A DNA stretch of 64,000 nt from Xanthomonas melonis. Its GTDB lineage: Bacteria > Pseudomonadota > Gammaproteobacteria > Xanthomonadales > Xanthomonadaceae. The notes beneath the pieces were generated by a model. That model was not told the DNA's origin, did not search any database, and worked only from the letters and a program-made list of their open reading frames with translations. Every line of letters begins with the position of its first letter. Within the stretch, counting starts at the first letter, position 1. The position numbers were made by a program, and so were the translations under genes. Shown here one piece after another: positions 22,400-31,475 of the stretch. The stretch is from contig NZ_JAJGQH010000004.1 in the NCBI RefSeq assembly GCF_020783655.1, positions 62,001-126,000 of the forward strand. The letters run 5' to 3'.

Positions 22400-22511
22400 C
22401 CGCCCGATTCAGCCGCGGGCAAGCCGCGCCAGTTGCGATCGGTGATCCGCTTGTGCTTGGCGCATCGGCGCGCTGCGGTCACAATGGGCGGCCCCATCAC
22501 CGGACCCTTAC

Positions 22512-22979
22512 ATGTCGCGCAAAGTTGCCGCCCGCAAGTCACGTATCCACGGCAATGGCATGTTCGCCCTCGCCCCGCTCCGCAAGGGCGAACGCATCAT
22601 CCAGTACAAGGGGCGTCTGCGCACGCATGCCGAGGTGGATGCCGACGATACCGGCGATGTGGAAAGCGGGCACACCTTCCTGTTCACCTTGAGCGACGAA
22701 TACGTGCTGGATGCCAACTACGAGGGCAATGTGGCGCGCTGGATCAACCACAGCTGCAACCCCAATTGCGAAGCGGTGATCGAAGAAGCCGAGGGCGACG
22801 ATCGTCGCAAGGACAAGATCTTCATCGAGGCCAAGCGTGCCATCAAGCCCGGCGAAGAACTCACCTATAACTACGGCATCACCTTGAGCGAACGGCACAC
22901 GCCGCGTCTGAAGAAGATCTGGGAATGCCGCTGCGGCTCCAGGAACTGCACCGGCACCATGCTGCAACCCAAGCGCTGA
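22512..22979 (+). CDS. SET-domain protein-lysine N-methyltransferase
   Basis: A 155-residue stand-alone SET domain, a fold best known from eukaryotic histone methyltransferases. The motifs are complete: GNGMFA (14-19), the AdoMet/knot motif NHSCNPNC (79-86), ELTYNYG (116-122), and a post-SET zinc motif CRCGSRNC (139-146). It lacks a signal peptide or secretion signature. Divergent from the suf promoter. Bacterial SET proteins may methylate nucleoid or ribosomal proteins; the substrate here is unknown. Confidence 0.9.
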   Translation: MSRKVAARKSRIHGNGMFALAPLRKGERIIQYKGRLRTHAEVDADDTGDVESGHTFLFTLSDEYVLDANYEGNVARWINHSCNPNCEAVIEEAEGDDRRKDKIFIEAKRAIKPGEELTYNYGITLSERHTPRLKKIWECRCGSRNCTGTMLQPKR

Positions 22980-23080
22980 GCGCGCCATGCGCCTGGCCAT
23001 GACGTCACGCAGACATCGGTTCACGGGTGCGCAACGGCGCGCTACCTAGGGTGCGGGCTTCTTTCAGCGAGGAGCCCCAC

Positions 23081-23620
23081 ATGTCTTATTCGCTCTCTGG
23101 CAAGTCCGTCGCGGTGCTCGCCACCGACGGCTTCGAACAATCCGAGCTCACCGAACCCAAACGCCTGCTGGAATCCTGGGGCGCCAAGGTGGAGGTGATC
23201 GCGCCGGGCGAGGGCGCCGAGATCCGCGGCTGGAATCACACCGACTGGGGCGATTCGGTGGCAGTGGATCGTCGCCTGGATCAGGCGACGCACGATGGCT
23301 ACGATGCATTGGTGCTGCCTGGCGGTGTTCTCAATCCCGATACATTGCGTACCGATGCGACGGCGCTTGCCTTCATCCGCGCTTTCGCGGCAGCGCGCAA
23401 GCCGGTGGCAGCGATCTGCCATGGGCCTTGGTTATTGCTGGAAAGCGACCTGGTACGCGATCGCAAGGTGACCTCGTGGCCCTCGGTCAGGACCGATCTG
23501 ACCAATGCAGGTGCGCAGTGGCAGGACGCGGAAGTCGTGGTGGATGGCACGCTGATCACCAGCCGCAAACCTGACGATATCCCGGCCTTCAGCGCAGCGG
23601 TGGCCAAGGCACTTGCCTGA
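23081..23620 (+). CDS. DJ-1/PfpI-superfamily protein (type 1 glutamine amidotransferase-like)
   Basis: A 179-residue protein of the PfpI/YhbO group, which have been described as proteases, deglycases or glyoxalases. The nucleophile elbow is AICHGPW (C113 followed by H114), and a conserved Glu lies in DGFEQSEL. The start at 23081 follows GAGGAG at good spacing and gives the usual first strand KSVAVLATDGFE. Likely a stress-protection protein. Confidence 0.85.
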   Translation: MSYSLSGKSVAVLATDGFEQSELTEPKRLLESWGAKVEVIAPGEGAEIRGWNHTDWGDSVAVDRRLDQATHDGYDALVLPGGVLNPDTLRTDATALAFIRAFAAARKPVAAICHGPWLLLESDLVRDRKVTSWPSVRTDLTNAGAQWQDAEVVVDGTLITSRKPDDIPAFSAAVAKALA

Positions 23621-23667
23621 GGCGCCGGTCACGGCCACTGCACGGCCGATCGCACCGATGACAGCAT

Positions 23668-23698
23668 GAAGGCCCGGCCATTCCTGCGCCGGGCCTTC
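23668..23698. terminator. Stem-loop between convergent genes
   Basis: GAAGGCCCGGC (23668-23678) pairs with GCCGGGCCTTC (23688-23698), an 11-bp stem with a 9-base loop. There is no T-run on either side, so it may serve as a weak bidirectional terminator or transcript-stabilising hairpin. Confidence 0.55.
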
Positions 23699-23752
23699 GT
23701 TCGTTGGCAGTTGCCCCTCGATGCTCGAAGCGCGCACCAATTTCGATCTGGA

Positions 23753-24349
23753 TCAGTTGCCGGAAAGTGCTGCCGGCGGCACCAACTGTTCGATGTTCTG
23801 ATTGAAATTGACCGCCACCCGGCCATTCTGGATGGCAACCGATTCCACCTGCACCGCTCCCATCAAGGCGGCAATCGATGGATCGATGCGGTAGATCGGC
23901 TCCTTGCGGGCGTAGTCTGCCAGCCAGGCATTGAGTAGTTCGCGCGTACTATGGTCGAGCTTCGCACCGGCGTTGACCGGTCGGAACTCGTCAATGCGCG
24001 GTTGATCGAGATAGAAGCCCTGCTTGGCGGTGTCGTAGCGCAAGGCACTGGTCAGCATGACGTTACCGACCGGGCTGGGCGCCGCACCTGCGGTGGCTAC
24101 CGCCAGATCGAAGGCCATCTTGAGCCGGTCGCCCGGCGGCAACGACAACGCGGGATTGCTGACGGTCATGGCGATCAGACCACCAAGGGCATCGTGCGTT
24201 TGTGGAAAGCGGCCGCCAAGATACTGCTGCACGTCACTGGCCTGCACACTAATCTGGTGTCCCTGGATCTGTGGCGCCGCCCAGGCGTCGGCGACGGGTA
24301 AGGCCAGGGCGAGGGCGAGCATGGGTCCTGCGAGCAAGCACACTTTCAT
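23753..24349 (-). CDS. Exported DUF1439 (YceB-like) protein
   Basis: A 198-residue protein with a signal peptide (hydrophobic 5-22, cleavage after AWA). The remainder fits DUF1439: an elongated beta fold that starts with SVQASDVQQYLGGRFPQ and has VSNPALSLPPGDRLKMAFDL, similar to tubular lipid-binding domains. E. coli YceB is a lipoprotein; here no lipobox Cys is seen. Function unknown. Confidence 0.72.
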   Translation of the reverse strand: MKVCLLAGPMLALALALPVADAWAAPQIQGHQISVQASDVQQYLGGRFPQTHDALGGLIAMTVSNPALSLPPGDRLKMAFDLAVATAGAAPSPVGNVMLTSALRYDTAKQGFYLDQPRIDEFRPVNAGAKLDHSTRELLNAWLADYARKEPIYRIDPSIAALMGAVQVESVAIQNGRVAVNFNQNIEQLVPPAALSGN

Positions 24350-24404
24350 CGAATGGCTCCGGCAACGAATGGCACAACCTTAGTCGGTGCCGGTGAACCG
24401 AGGG

Positions 24405-24944
24405 TTAGCGCAATACCGGCTGCAAGGTGGCCGAATAGATCTCCCAGTCATCGCCGCCGGGGCGTGGTTGCAACCGGTATGTCCCGTTCAGTTGCTGACT
24501 GCCCGAGGTGGTGCGGACGAGGATGCGTACCGGCACTTCCACCCGTTGCAGCGGCTGTCGGGGATCCAGCGATCGTGGAGGATCGTTGAGGATGCGCATC
24601 GAGACGATGCCGCCGATGGCGCGCAGCGCAGCGTCGTCCGGCACCGGTGGTGGGCGGCCGCCGACCCAGAGAGCATCGGCCTGCGTGCGCGCGGCACCGG
24701 GCAGGGCACCCAGATAACGCTGCACGGTGGACCCGGCCGCGGTCAGGCCGGCCAGCGTCGCCGCATCGACCGACGGTGCGGCAGCGGGTGGCGCGGAGAG
24801 GTTGCCGCCGGCATTGGCGGCGGCCATTGCCGGGTTCGAATGTGTCTGCGCCGATGCTGCGGTCCGCGTGTCCGCGTCCGGGTTACGCCCGCAACTGCAG
24901 CCGCCGATCGTAACGACCGCGACGATGATTCCGATCCAGCGCAT
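24405..24944 (-). CDS. Putative lipoprotein, uncharacterised
   Basis: A 179-residue protein with a lipobox (IGGC, C16) after a hydrophobic segment, then a low-complexity Ala/Pro linker (about 20-55) and a folded C-terminal domain (PLQRVEVPVRILVRTTSG, YRLQPRPGGDDWEIYSATLQP). The start at 24944 is chosen because AGGGGA precedes it and the lipoprotein signal begins at residue 1. I do not recognise a named domain. Confidence 0.65.
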   Translation of the reverse strand: MRWIGIIVAVVTIGGCSCGRNPDADTRTAASAQTHSNPAMAAANAGGNLSAPPAAAPSVDAATLAGLTAAGSTVQRYLGALPGAARTQADALWVGGRPPPVPDDAALRAIGGIVSMRILNDPPRSLDPRQPLQRVEVPVRILVRTTSGSQQLNGTYRLQPRPGGDDWEIYSATLQPVLR

Positions 24945-24996
24945 GGAGTTCCCCTTCCCGAAGCGCGCAGTGTAACGGCAGGTCGCGCCGCCATGC

Positions 24997-25299
24997 TCAG
25001 CCGCCGGGCTGCACGCGTTGCAGGCGCTCCAGCAGTGCCTGCAGTTTTGGCCGCAGTGCATCCAGCGCGTTGCTGGGGCGTGCGCGTGGGCGTGCTGCCA
25101 GATCTTCCAGCAGTTGCGCGCCCACCGTCAGCGCGGCGCACTCGTCGCTGCTCAGGTCGCGGCGCCGGTGCAGGTCTTCGAGCAGGCACATCCAGTCCGC
25201 GCGGGAGCGCTGTTCGAATTCGATGGCGCAGCGGTCCGCGCAGGGCCGGCCATCGGGTTCGATGGGCGTGACCGTGATGCGATAGCGTTTTCTGGACAT
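24997..25299 (-). CDS. Small DUF3861-like protein
   Basis: A 100-residue protein beginning MSRKRYRITVTPIEPDG with a Cys-x3-Cys pair (CADRC) and helical second half. It resembles DUF3861 proteins in length and the opening strand; I am only moderately sure. No signal peptide. The start at 25299 avoids a Cys/Arg-rich upstream extension. Confidence 0.6.
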   Translation of the reverse strand: MSRKRYRITVTPIEPDGRPCADRCAIEFEQRSRADWMCLLEDLHRRRDLSSDECAALTVGAQLLEDLAARPRARPSNALDALRPKLQALLERLQRVQPGG

Positions 25300-25387
25300 G
25301 GTGATCGCGTCGCTGTTGGTGCACCACCATAGGCATAGGGCGCGGCGCGCTCGATAGCGCAAGCCATGACGCAGTGTTCCAGCGTCC

Positions 25388-25972
25388 TCAATCGCCCGCT
25401 GCCGGCGCGTTCTGACGCAGTAGCGGCAACGGATCGTACGCACCGTTGCGTCCATAGACCCCATAGTGCAGATGTGGCGGTGTACCGCGTGCGTTCCCCG
25501 TCGTGCCCACCTTGCCCAGGTGCGTGCCGGGCTCGACCACGTCGCCGACCTTCAGCCCCGCGGCCCAGTCGTCCAGGTGCGCATAGTAGTGTCGCTCCAT
25601 TGCCGGACCCAGTATCCACACCTGTTTGCCGCCCAGTCCGCGATCGCGGATCGCGCTGACCACGCCGCGGGTTGCGGCCAATACCGGAGTACCGCGCGGC
25701 GCGAAGATGTCCACTCCGGCGTGCGTGCGGTCGCGTCCACGTGGCGCGCCGAAGGTGTCTGCGATCTGTCGGGCACGTACGTCCTGCACTGGAATCCGCA
25801 ACGCCTGCGGTGGCGGCATCCGCGACAACTCCCAGGTGGTGCGCAGTTGTTCGGCCATCGGCAGCTGCCATGCCCAGCGCGCGCCGACCGCCAGGACGCA
25901 CAGCGCCGCGATCCAGAGCAGAAAGCGCCGAAGCCGGCGTGCCGGGCTCGATGTCGGAGCGGCTGAGGTCAT
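25388..25972 (-). CDS. M23-family (LytM) peptidase, membrane-anchored
   Basis: A 194-residue zinc endopeptidase acting on peptidoglycan cross-links from the periplasmic face. One N-terminal helix (about 16-35, RRFLLWIAALCVLAV) anchors it. The LytM motifs are intact: THAGVDIFAPRGTPV (H and D of HxxxD), and HLHYGVYG (HxH). Such membrane-anchored M23 proteins may be active enzymes or amidase activators; the complete zinc set argues for activity. The ATG at 25972 was chosen; an in-frame GTG lies at 25996. Confidence 0.82.
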   Translation of the reverse strand: MTSAAPTSSPARRLRRFLLWIAALCVLAVGARWAWQLPMAEQLRTTWELSRMPPPQALRIPVQDVRARQIADTFGAPRGRDRTHAGVDIFAPRGTPVLAATRGVVSAIRDRGLGGKQVWILGPAMERHYYAHLDDWAAGLKVGDVVEPGTHLGKVGTTGNARGTPPHLHYGVYGRNGAYDPLPLLRQNAPAAGD

Positions 25973-26064
25973 GGACGCTGCTGCTTGCGGAGACACCGCT
26001 CAGGGTAGGGGAGCGGCGATGAGCGGCATGTGGTGCAGCGCTGCAACGAGGTTTCGAGCGGCAC

Positions 26065-26092
26065 AAAAAAAAGACGGCCCGAAGGCCGTCTC
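26065..26092 (-). terminator. Rho-independent terminator of the HU gene
   Basis: On the minus strand the stem GACGGCC/GGCCGTC (26073-26079 and 26084-26090) is followed by a run of eight or so T (26064-26072 as A on the plus strand). Confidence 0.88.
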
Positions 26093-26115
26093 GATGGCAT
26101 TGCCGGCGCGCTCGA

Positions 26116-26538
26116 TCAGAGCGCGGCGTCCTTCAACCGCTTGAGCGGGCGAGACCGGAGTTTGACGGTCGCCGGCTTGGCTGCGAAGGTCTGCTCTTCC
26201 TTGGTGAACGGATTGATGCCCTTACGCTTGGGCTTGGCCGGCACGTGCACGGTGGTCAGCTTCAGCATGCCCGGCAGGGTGAAGCTGCCGACGCCCTTCT
26301 TGCTCAGCGAGGCGTGCGCGGCGGCTTCCAGCGAGGCCAGCACGGCGCGGACGTCCTTCGGAGCCAGCTGGGTGGATTCTGCGATGTGCGCGACCAGGCC
26401 AGTCTTGCTCAGGGCTTCCTTGATCGGCTTCGGCGCGGCGGACTTGGTCGCGGCCTTGGCCGGCTTTGCGGTCTTGGTGGCGGCGACCTTCTTCACTGCC
26501 TTCTTGGGGGCAGCCTTCTTAGCGGCGGTTTTTGCCAT
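26116..26538 (-). CDS. HU/IHF-family DNA-binding protein with Lys/Ala-rich N-terminal tail
   Basis: A 140-residue nucleoid protein in two parts. Residues 1-40 are a lysine-alanine-proline tail of histone H1 type (KKAAPKKAVKKVAATK), and residues 41-135 are an HU domain (IKEALSKTGLVAHIAEST, FTLPGMLKLTTVHVPAKPKRKG, INPFTKEEQTF). The beta-arm Pro of HU is replaced by a variant arm region. It should bind and bend DNA. It has its own terminator. The tail is a possible substrate for lysine modification (see findings). Confidence 0.86.
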   Translation of the reverse strand: MAKTAAKKAAPKKAVKKVAATKTAKPAKAATKSAAPKPIKEALSKTGLVAHIAESTQLAPKDVRAVLASLEAAAHASLSKKGVGSFTLPGMLKLTTVHVPAKPKRKGINPFTKEEQTFAAKPATVKLRSRPLKRLKDAAL

Positions 26539-27029
26539 GGGTTATGCGTTCCGTATTCGTTGGTGGTGTTGGGTCTGCCGACCCGGTCGGCAACGCGAAA
26601 TGTAGGGCAACTGTTGCGCGCCGCCAATAGGCAAACGATGAAACGGCATAAAAAAGCGCGTTTGGACCGGGATTCGTTCACTGGCGGGGTAAAACGCGGG
26701 GAAACCGCGTGCGTTACGCAGAGGGCAGCGACCTTCGCACGGCATCTGATGCGCAGCAGCAGGTTGCGCAGGCGCATGCGCTCCGCGCACCAGGCGACGG
26801 CGGTGCGCACTGCGTTCGGCGGTTGCGAACGATTGCATACGGCCGCTGTTGCCGTGCGCCCGGTATCCGCCAGTGCCTCTGCTACTGGAAGCGGCGCCAG
26901 TGTGGCGGCGTCTGCTTGTGGCCGCCTCGCCGCTGCGGTGGCATGCGGCGGATGCCAGACGTGCGCGAAGCGCTGGACGCGATCGGCGGCATCCTGCCGG
27001 TCTGCGCATGCCGCCCTGCCAGCGCCGGC
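26539..27029. other. Non-coding gap between the HU gene and proC
   Basis: 491 bases hold the HU leader (next to 26539) and otherwise nothing I can name. Frames across it are not gene-like. Confidence 0.5.
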
Positions 27030-27884
27030 CTAGTCGTTTGCGGCAGAAAGACTGCGGCCACGTTCGGTGGCCGCCGCGATCGCTTTCGACGCAAGCGCTT
27101 CGAAGCCGCCGGCCTGGAATGTCTCGATCGCTGTCTGCGTCGTGCCATTGGGCGAGGTAACGCGACGGCGCAGCACCTCGGGCGCTTCGCCCGATTCGGT
27201 CAGCATGCGCGCGGCGCCGAGCAGCGTGTGCAGGACCAGCGTGCGTGCGGTGTCCGCCGGCACGCCTTGCTCCCGTGCCGCCGCTTCCATCGCCTCGGCC
27301 AGCAGGAACACATAGGCCGGCCCGCTGCCGGAGACCGCCGTCACTGCATCCATCTGTGCTTCGTCGTCGATCCACACGGTGACCCCGGCACTTTCCAGCA
27401 GCTGGCCTGCCTGGGTGCGTTGCGCGTCGGACACGCGTGCGTTGGCGTACAGGCCGGTGACGCCGGCGCCGAGCAGGGCGGGGGTATTGGGCATGGCACG
27501 CACCACGGCCAGGTCGCCGCCCGACCAACGCTGCAACTGGGTGGCGGTGATGCCGGCGGCGATGGACAGCAACAACGGCTGCTGCGCCTGTGCCAGCCCG
27601 GCCAGGTGCGCGCACACCGTCGGCATGACCTGCGGCTTGACCGCCATGATCCAGATAGCGGCGCCGTCGGCGGCGAGGCGTGCCTCGGTCACGGCCTCCA
27701 CGCCGAAATCGTGCGACAGCGCCGCGCGCAGTTCGTCCATTGGTTCGGCGACCCGGATGCTGGCGGCCGGCATTCCTTGCCGGATGAGTCCGGCAATCAG
27801 GCTGCGCGCCATGTTGCCGCCTCCGACGAATGCGATGCGCGCTGCGGTGGAAAGCGGCGATGCGGAAGACACTGGCAGTGACAT
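27030..27884 (-). CDS. proC: Pyrroline-5-carboxylate reductase ProC
   Basis: A 284-residue enzyme that reduces pyrroline-5-carboxylate to L-proline with NAD(P)H in the cytoplasm. The Rossmann motif is FVGGGNMARSLIAGL, and the active-site helices are ITATQLQRW, RAMPNTPALLGAG, and AVSGSGPAYVFLLAEA, all intact. The ATG at 27884 is used, with the short stretch before the Rossmann motif. It follows yggS by 312 bases on the same strand, a common pairing. Confidence 0.93.
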   Translation of the reverse strand: MSLPVSSASPLSTAARIAFVGGGNMARSLIAGLIRQGMPAASIRVAEPMDELRAALSHDFGVEAVTEARLAADGAAIWIMAVKPQVMPTVCAHLAGLAQAQQPLLLSIAAGITATQLQRWSGGDLAVVRAMPNTPALLGAGVTGLYANARVSDAQRTQAGQLLESAGVTVWIDDEAQMDAVTAVSGSGPAYVFLLAEAMEAAAREQGVPADTARTLVLHTLLGAARMLTESGEAPEVLRRRVTSPNGTTQTAIETFQAGGFEALASKAIAAATERGRSLSAAND

Positions 27885-28196
27885 TGCGACACCTCGGAGT
27901 TTGGCGGGTGGATGGAACGGGCAGCCGGCACTCGGTTCGGGCCGATGACCGCACAGCGCGTCAGTGTACGGGCGCGTGGTGCTGCGCGTTCGCAGGCGGA
28001 CCATGGTCGCCGCGATGGCTGTGGTGCTGCCCATGAAGGCCGGTCCGGCTATCCGGCGCGCGCCAGCCGCATGCGAACGCAGATGCATGTCGCGTCCACT
28101 GCGGTTGTTATGCGATCACGCTTGCCGATCCTCCTCCGCAACATGCTGTCTGCCGCTCCAGACCGGAGGCGCCACGCCCGATGCCGGGCACTCGAC
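27885..28196. other. Non-coding gap between yggS and proC
   Basis: 312 bases; I see no gene, hairpin with T-tract or repeat. Confidence 0.5.
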
Positions 28197-28901
28197 TCAG
28201 GCTGAGGCAGCGTGCGACGCCGCGCGCTCGCCGAACAGCGCTGTGCCCACCCGCACCATGGTGGCGCCGGCGGCGATCGCTTCGGTGAAGTCCGAACTCA
28301 TTCCCATCGACAAGGTATCCACCTGGCCGAAGCGCTGCCTCAGCCGGGCGAACAGCACCTGCATGCGGGAGAACGCGGCGTCACGCCGCGCCTGCTCGGC
28401 AAACGGGGCGGGGATGGCCATCAGCCCGCGCAGCTGCAGACGCGGTTGCAGGGAGATGGCATCGGCAAGCCGGTCGATCGCCTCGGGCGCGCAGCCGTGC
28501 TTGCTGTCCTCGTCGTCGATGTTGACCTGGATCAGCACATTCAATGGGGCGCGATCCTGCGGGCGGTGGCGCGCCAGCAGCGGAATCAGCTTGGGTCGGT
28601 CAATGCTCTGCACCCAGTCGAAGCAGCGGCTGGCCATCTCGGCCTTGTTGGACTGCAGGTGGCCGATCAGATGCCATTCCAGCTCCAGGGCCTGCAGCGC
28701 GACGATCTTGGCTTCCGCCTCCTGCACATAGTTCTCGCCGAACGCGCGCTGGCCCTGGGCCGCCAATGCGGCGATGGCCTCGGCCGGCTTGGTCTTGGAT
28801 ACCGCCAGCAGGCGCACCTCCTGGCGCGCGTGCGCGACCGCAGCGGCCTGGATGGCATCGAGAATCTGCTGCAGCGACGAAGCCGGCACGTGGCGCTCCA
28901 A
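28197..28901 (-). CDS. yggS: YggS-family pyridoxal phosphate homeostasis protein
   Basis: A 234-residue alanine-racemase-fold protein that binds PLP and balances B6 vitamers and amino-acid pools; it has no known catalytic activity. The PLP lysine is K36 (LLAVSKTKP). Family blocks are FGENYVQEAEAK, WHLIGHLQSNKA, LIQVNIDDEDSKHG and LSMGMSSDFTEAIAAGATMVRVG. Its usual neighbours are proC and pilT, exactly as seen here. Confidence 0.93.
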   Translation of the reverse strand: MERHVPASSLQQILDAIQAAAVAHARQEVRLLAVSKTKPAEAIAALAAQGQRAFGENYVQEAEAKIVALQALELEWHLIGHLQSNKAEMASRCFDWVQSIDRPKLIPLLARHRPQDRAPLNVLIQVNIDDEDSKHGCAPEAIDRLADAISLQPRLQLRGLMAIPAPFAEQARRDAAFSRMQVLFARLRQRFGQVDTLSMGMSSDFTEAIAAGATMVRVGTALFGERAASHAASA

Positions 28902-29140
28902 TTAAGAATGCGGAGCGCTAGTGTGACGCCGCCCGCTGCCGCGTTCCAGGCCGGGGCCAACCATGACCCGCTGGCAGCCAGGCGAGATCGGGGCGTCGAG
29001 CCGGTTTGGTGGGAGCTGGCCAGGTTCTGCGAATCTGCTCTCGTCAGCCCGGCACAGCGAACAAACCGACCGCTTCAGCCACGCATGCGGTTGCCGGCCT
29101 GAACCGGCCCCGGGCCGCTTCCAGCGCGCTGCCAGAACGC

Positions 29141-29146
29141 TATACT
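29141..29146 (+). promoter_or_regulatory. Candidate -10 box of pilT
   Basis: TATACT lies 49 bases before the pilT ATG and matches TATAAT in 5 of 6 positions; the -35 region is poor. Confidence 0.35.
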
Positions 29147-29194
29147 GCCGGCCGGGGAGTACCTTCCAATCGCAGCCTAGGGGAAAAGCAGCGC

Positions 29195-30232
29195 ATGGAT
29201 ATCGCTGAACTATTGGCGTTTTCAGTCAAGAACAAGGCATCGGACCTGCACCTGTCCGCAGGGTTGCCGCCGATGATCCGTGTCGATGGCGATGTCCGCC
29301 GCATCAACATTCCGGCGCTGGACCACAAGCAGGTGCACGCGCTGGTGTACGACATCATGTCGGACAAGCAGCGGCGCGACTACGAAGAATTCCTCGAGGT
29401 CGACTTCTCGTTCGAGATTCCCTCGCTGGCGCGCTTCCGCGTCAACGCGTTCAACCAGAACCGCGGCGCCGGTGCGGTGTTCCGCACCATTCCCTCCGAG
29501 GTGCTGACCCTGGAAGACCTGGGGTGCCCGCCGATCTTCCGCCAGTTGATCGACCAGCCGCAGGGGCTGATCCTGGTCACCGGTCCGACCGGTTCGGGCA
29601 AGTCGACCACGCTGGCCGGCATGATCGACTACATCAACAAGAACGAATACGGCCACATCCTCACGGTCGAGGATCCGATCGAGTTCGTGCACACCTCGCA
29701 GAAGTGCCTGATCAACCAGCGCGAAGTGCATCGCGATACGCACGGCTTCAACGAGGCGCTGCGCTCGGCGTTGCGCGAAGACCCGGACATCATCCTGGTC
29801 GGCGAATTGCGCGATCTGGAAACCATCCGCCTGGCGCTCACCGCGGCGGAAACCGGCCACCTGGTGTTCGGCACCCTGCACACCAGTTCGGCGGCCAAGA
29901 CCATCGATCGCATCATCGACGTGTTCCCGGCCGGCGAAAAGCCGATGGTGCGCTCGATGCTGTCCGAATCGTTGCGCGCGGTGATTTCGCAGGCGCTGCT
30001 GAAGAAGGTCGGCGGCGGCCGGACGGCGGCGTGGGAAATCATGGTCGGCACCCCGGCCATCCGTAACCTGATCCGCGAGGACAAGGTGGCGCAGATGTAT
30101 TCGGCGATCCAGACCGGCCAGCAATACGGCATGCAGACGCTGGATCAGCATCTGCAGGACCTGGTCAAGCGCAGCCTGATCACGCGCAACCAGGCGCGCG
30201 AGTACGCCAAGGACAAGCGGATATTCGAGTAG
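29195..30232 (+). CDS. pilT: Type IV pilus retraction ATPase PilT
   Basis: A 345-residue hexameric secretion-type ATPase that drives pilus retraction, needed for twitching motility and DNA uptake. Walker A is GPTGSGKST (K136), the Asp box and Walker B are ILTVEDPIEFVH and EDPDIILVGELRD, the His box is TGHLVFGTLHT, and the C-terminal retraction motif is AIRNLIRE. The ATG at 29195 was chosen (MDIAELLAF) with GGGGAA upstream. Confidence 0.95.
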   Translation: MDIAELLAFSVKNKASDLHLSAGLPPMIRVDGDVRRINIPALDHKQVHALVYDIMSDKQRRDYEEFLEVDFSFEIPSLARFRVNAFNQNRGAGAVFRTIPSEVLTLEDLGCPPIFRQLIDQPQGLILVTGPTGSGKSTTLAGMIDYINKNEYGHILTVEDPIEFVHTSQKCLINQREVHRDTHGFNEALRSALREDPDIILVGELRDLETIRLALTAAETGHLVFGTLHTSSAAKTIDRIIDVFPAGEKPMVRSMLSESLRAVISQALLKKVGGGRTAAWEIMVGTPAIRNLIREDKVAQMYSAIQTGQQYGMQTLDQHLQDLVKRSLITRNQAREYAKDKRIFE

Positions 30233-30333
30233 CCGGGATTCGGGATTCGGGATTGGGGATTCGTTACGGCGGCTCCCGGACCGGACCCCGCCTTTGCCAA
30301 TCCCGAATCTCCACTCCCGAATCCCAGCTCCCG
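30233..30333. repeat. Paired GGGATTC heptamer element between pilT and pilU
   Basis: The left arm 30233-30263 has three GGGATTC-type units in a row. The right arm 30296-30333 is an imperfect inverse (CAATCCCGAATCT...). The spacer is only about 32 bases, so a long hairpin could form in the pilT-pilU transcript. Confidence 0.8.
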
Positions 30334-30344
30334 AGGAGCACGCC

Positions 30345-31475
30345 ATGAGCACCATCGACTTCACCTCCTTCCTCAAGCTCATGGCGCACCAGAAGGCGTC
30401 GGATCTGTTCATCACCTCCGGCATGCCGCCGGCGATCAAGGTGCATGGCAAGATCAGCCCGATCACGCAGACGCCGCTGACCGCGCAGCAAAGCCGCGAC
30501 CTGGTGTTGAACGTGATGACGCCGGCGCAGCGCGAGGAGTTCGAAAAGACCCACGAATGCAATTTCGCCATCGGCGTGTCCGGGGTCGGGCGCTTCCGTG
30601 TGAGCTGCTTCTACCAGCGCAACCAGGTCGGCATGGTGCTGCGCCGGATCGAGACGCGCATTCCCACGGTGGAAGAGCTGAGCCTGCCGCCGGTGATCAA
30701 GACCCTGGCGATGACCAAGCGCGGCATCATCATCTTCGTCGGCGCCACCGGTACCGGTAAGTCGACCTCGCTGGCGGCGATGATCGGCTACCGCAACCAG
30801 AATTCCACCGGGCACATCATCACCATCGAAGACCCGATCGAGTTCGTGCACAAGCACGAGGGCTGCATCATCACCCAGCGCGAGGTCGGCATCGACACCG
30901 ACAGCTGGGAGAACGCGCTGAAGAACACACTGCGGCAGGCGCCGGACGTGATCATGATCGGCGAGGTGCGCACCCGCGAGGGCATGGACCACGCCATTGC
31001 CTTCGCCGAGACCGGCCACCTGGTGCTGTGCACCCTGCACGCCAACAACGCCAACCAGGCGATGGACCGCATCATCAACTTCTTCCCGGAAGACCGCCGC
31101 AACCAGTTGCTGATGGACCTGTCGCTGAACCTCAAGGGCGTGGTCGCGCAGCAGCTGATTCCGACCCCGGACGGGCGCGGTCGCCGGGTGGCGATGGAGA
31201 TCATGCTGGGCACACCGCTGGTGCAGGACTACATCCGCGACGGCGAGATCCACAAGCTCAAGGAGATCATGAAGGAGTCCACCAACCTGGGCATGCGGAC
31301 CTTCGATCAGAGCCTGTTCGAGCTCTACCAGGCCGGCGAGATCAGCTACGAAGACGCCTTGCGCTACGCCGATTCGCAGAACGAGGTGCGCCTGCGTATC
31401 AAGCTGTCCCAGGGGGGCGATGCCAAGACCCTGGCCCAGGGACTGGACGGCGTGGAGATCGCCGAGGTTCGGTGA
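30345..31475 (+). CDS. pilU: PilT paralogue, pilus retraction ATPase PilU
   Basis: A 376-residue ATPase that assists PilT in retraction. Walker A is GATGTGKST (K139), with IITIEDPIEFVH, APDVIMIGEVRTREG and TGHLVLCTLHANNA. It is longer than PilT at the C-terminus, as usual for PilU, with an acidic, Gln-rich end. The start at 30345 has GAGGAG upstream. Confidence 0.94.
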   Translation: MSTIDFTSFLKLMAHQKASDLFITSGMPPAIKVHGKISPITQTPLTAQQSRDLVLNVMTPAQREEFEKTHECNFAIGVSGVGRFRVSCFYQRNQVGMVLRRIETRIPTVEELSLPPVIKTLAMTKRGIIIFVGATGTGKSTSLAAMIGYRNQNSTGHIITIEDPIEFVHKHEGCIITQREVGIDTDSWENALKNTLRQAPDVIMIGEVRTREGMDHAIAFAETGHLVLCTLHANNANQAMDRIINFFPEDRRNQLLMDLSLNLKGVVAQQLIPTPDGRGRRVAMEIMLGTPLVQDYIRDGEIHKLKEIMKESTNLGMRTFDQSLFELYQAGEISYEDALRYADSQNEVRLRIKLSQGGDAKTLAQGLDGVEIAEVR

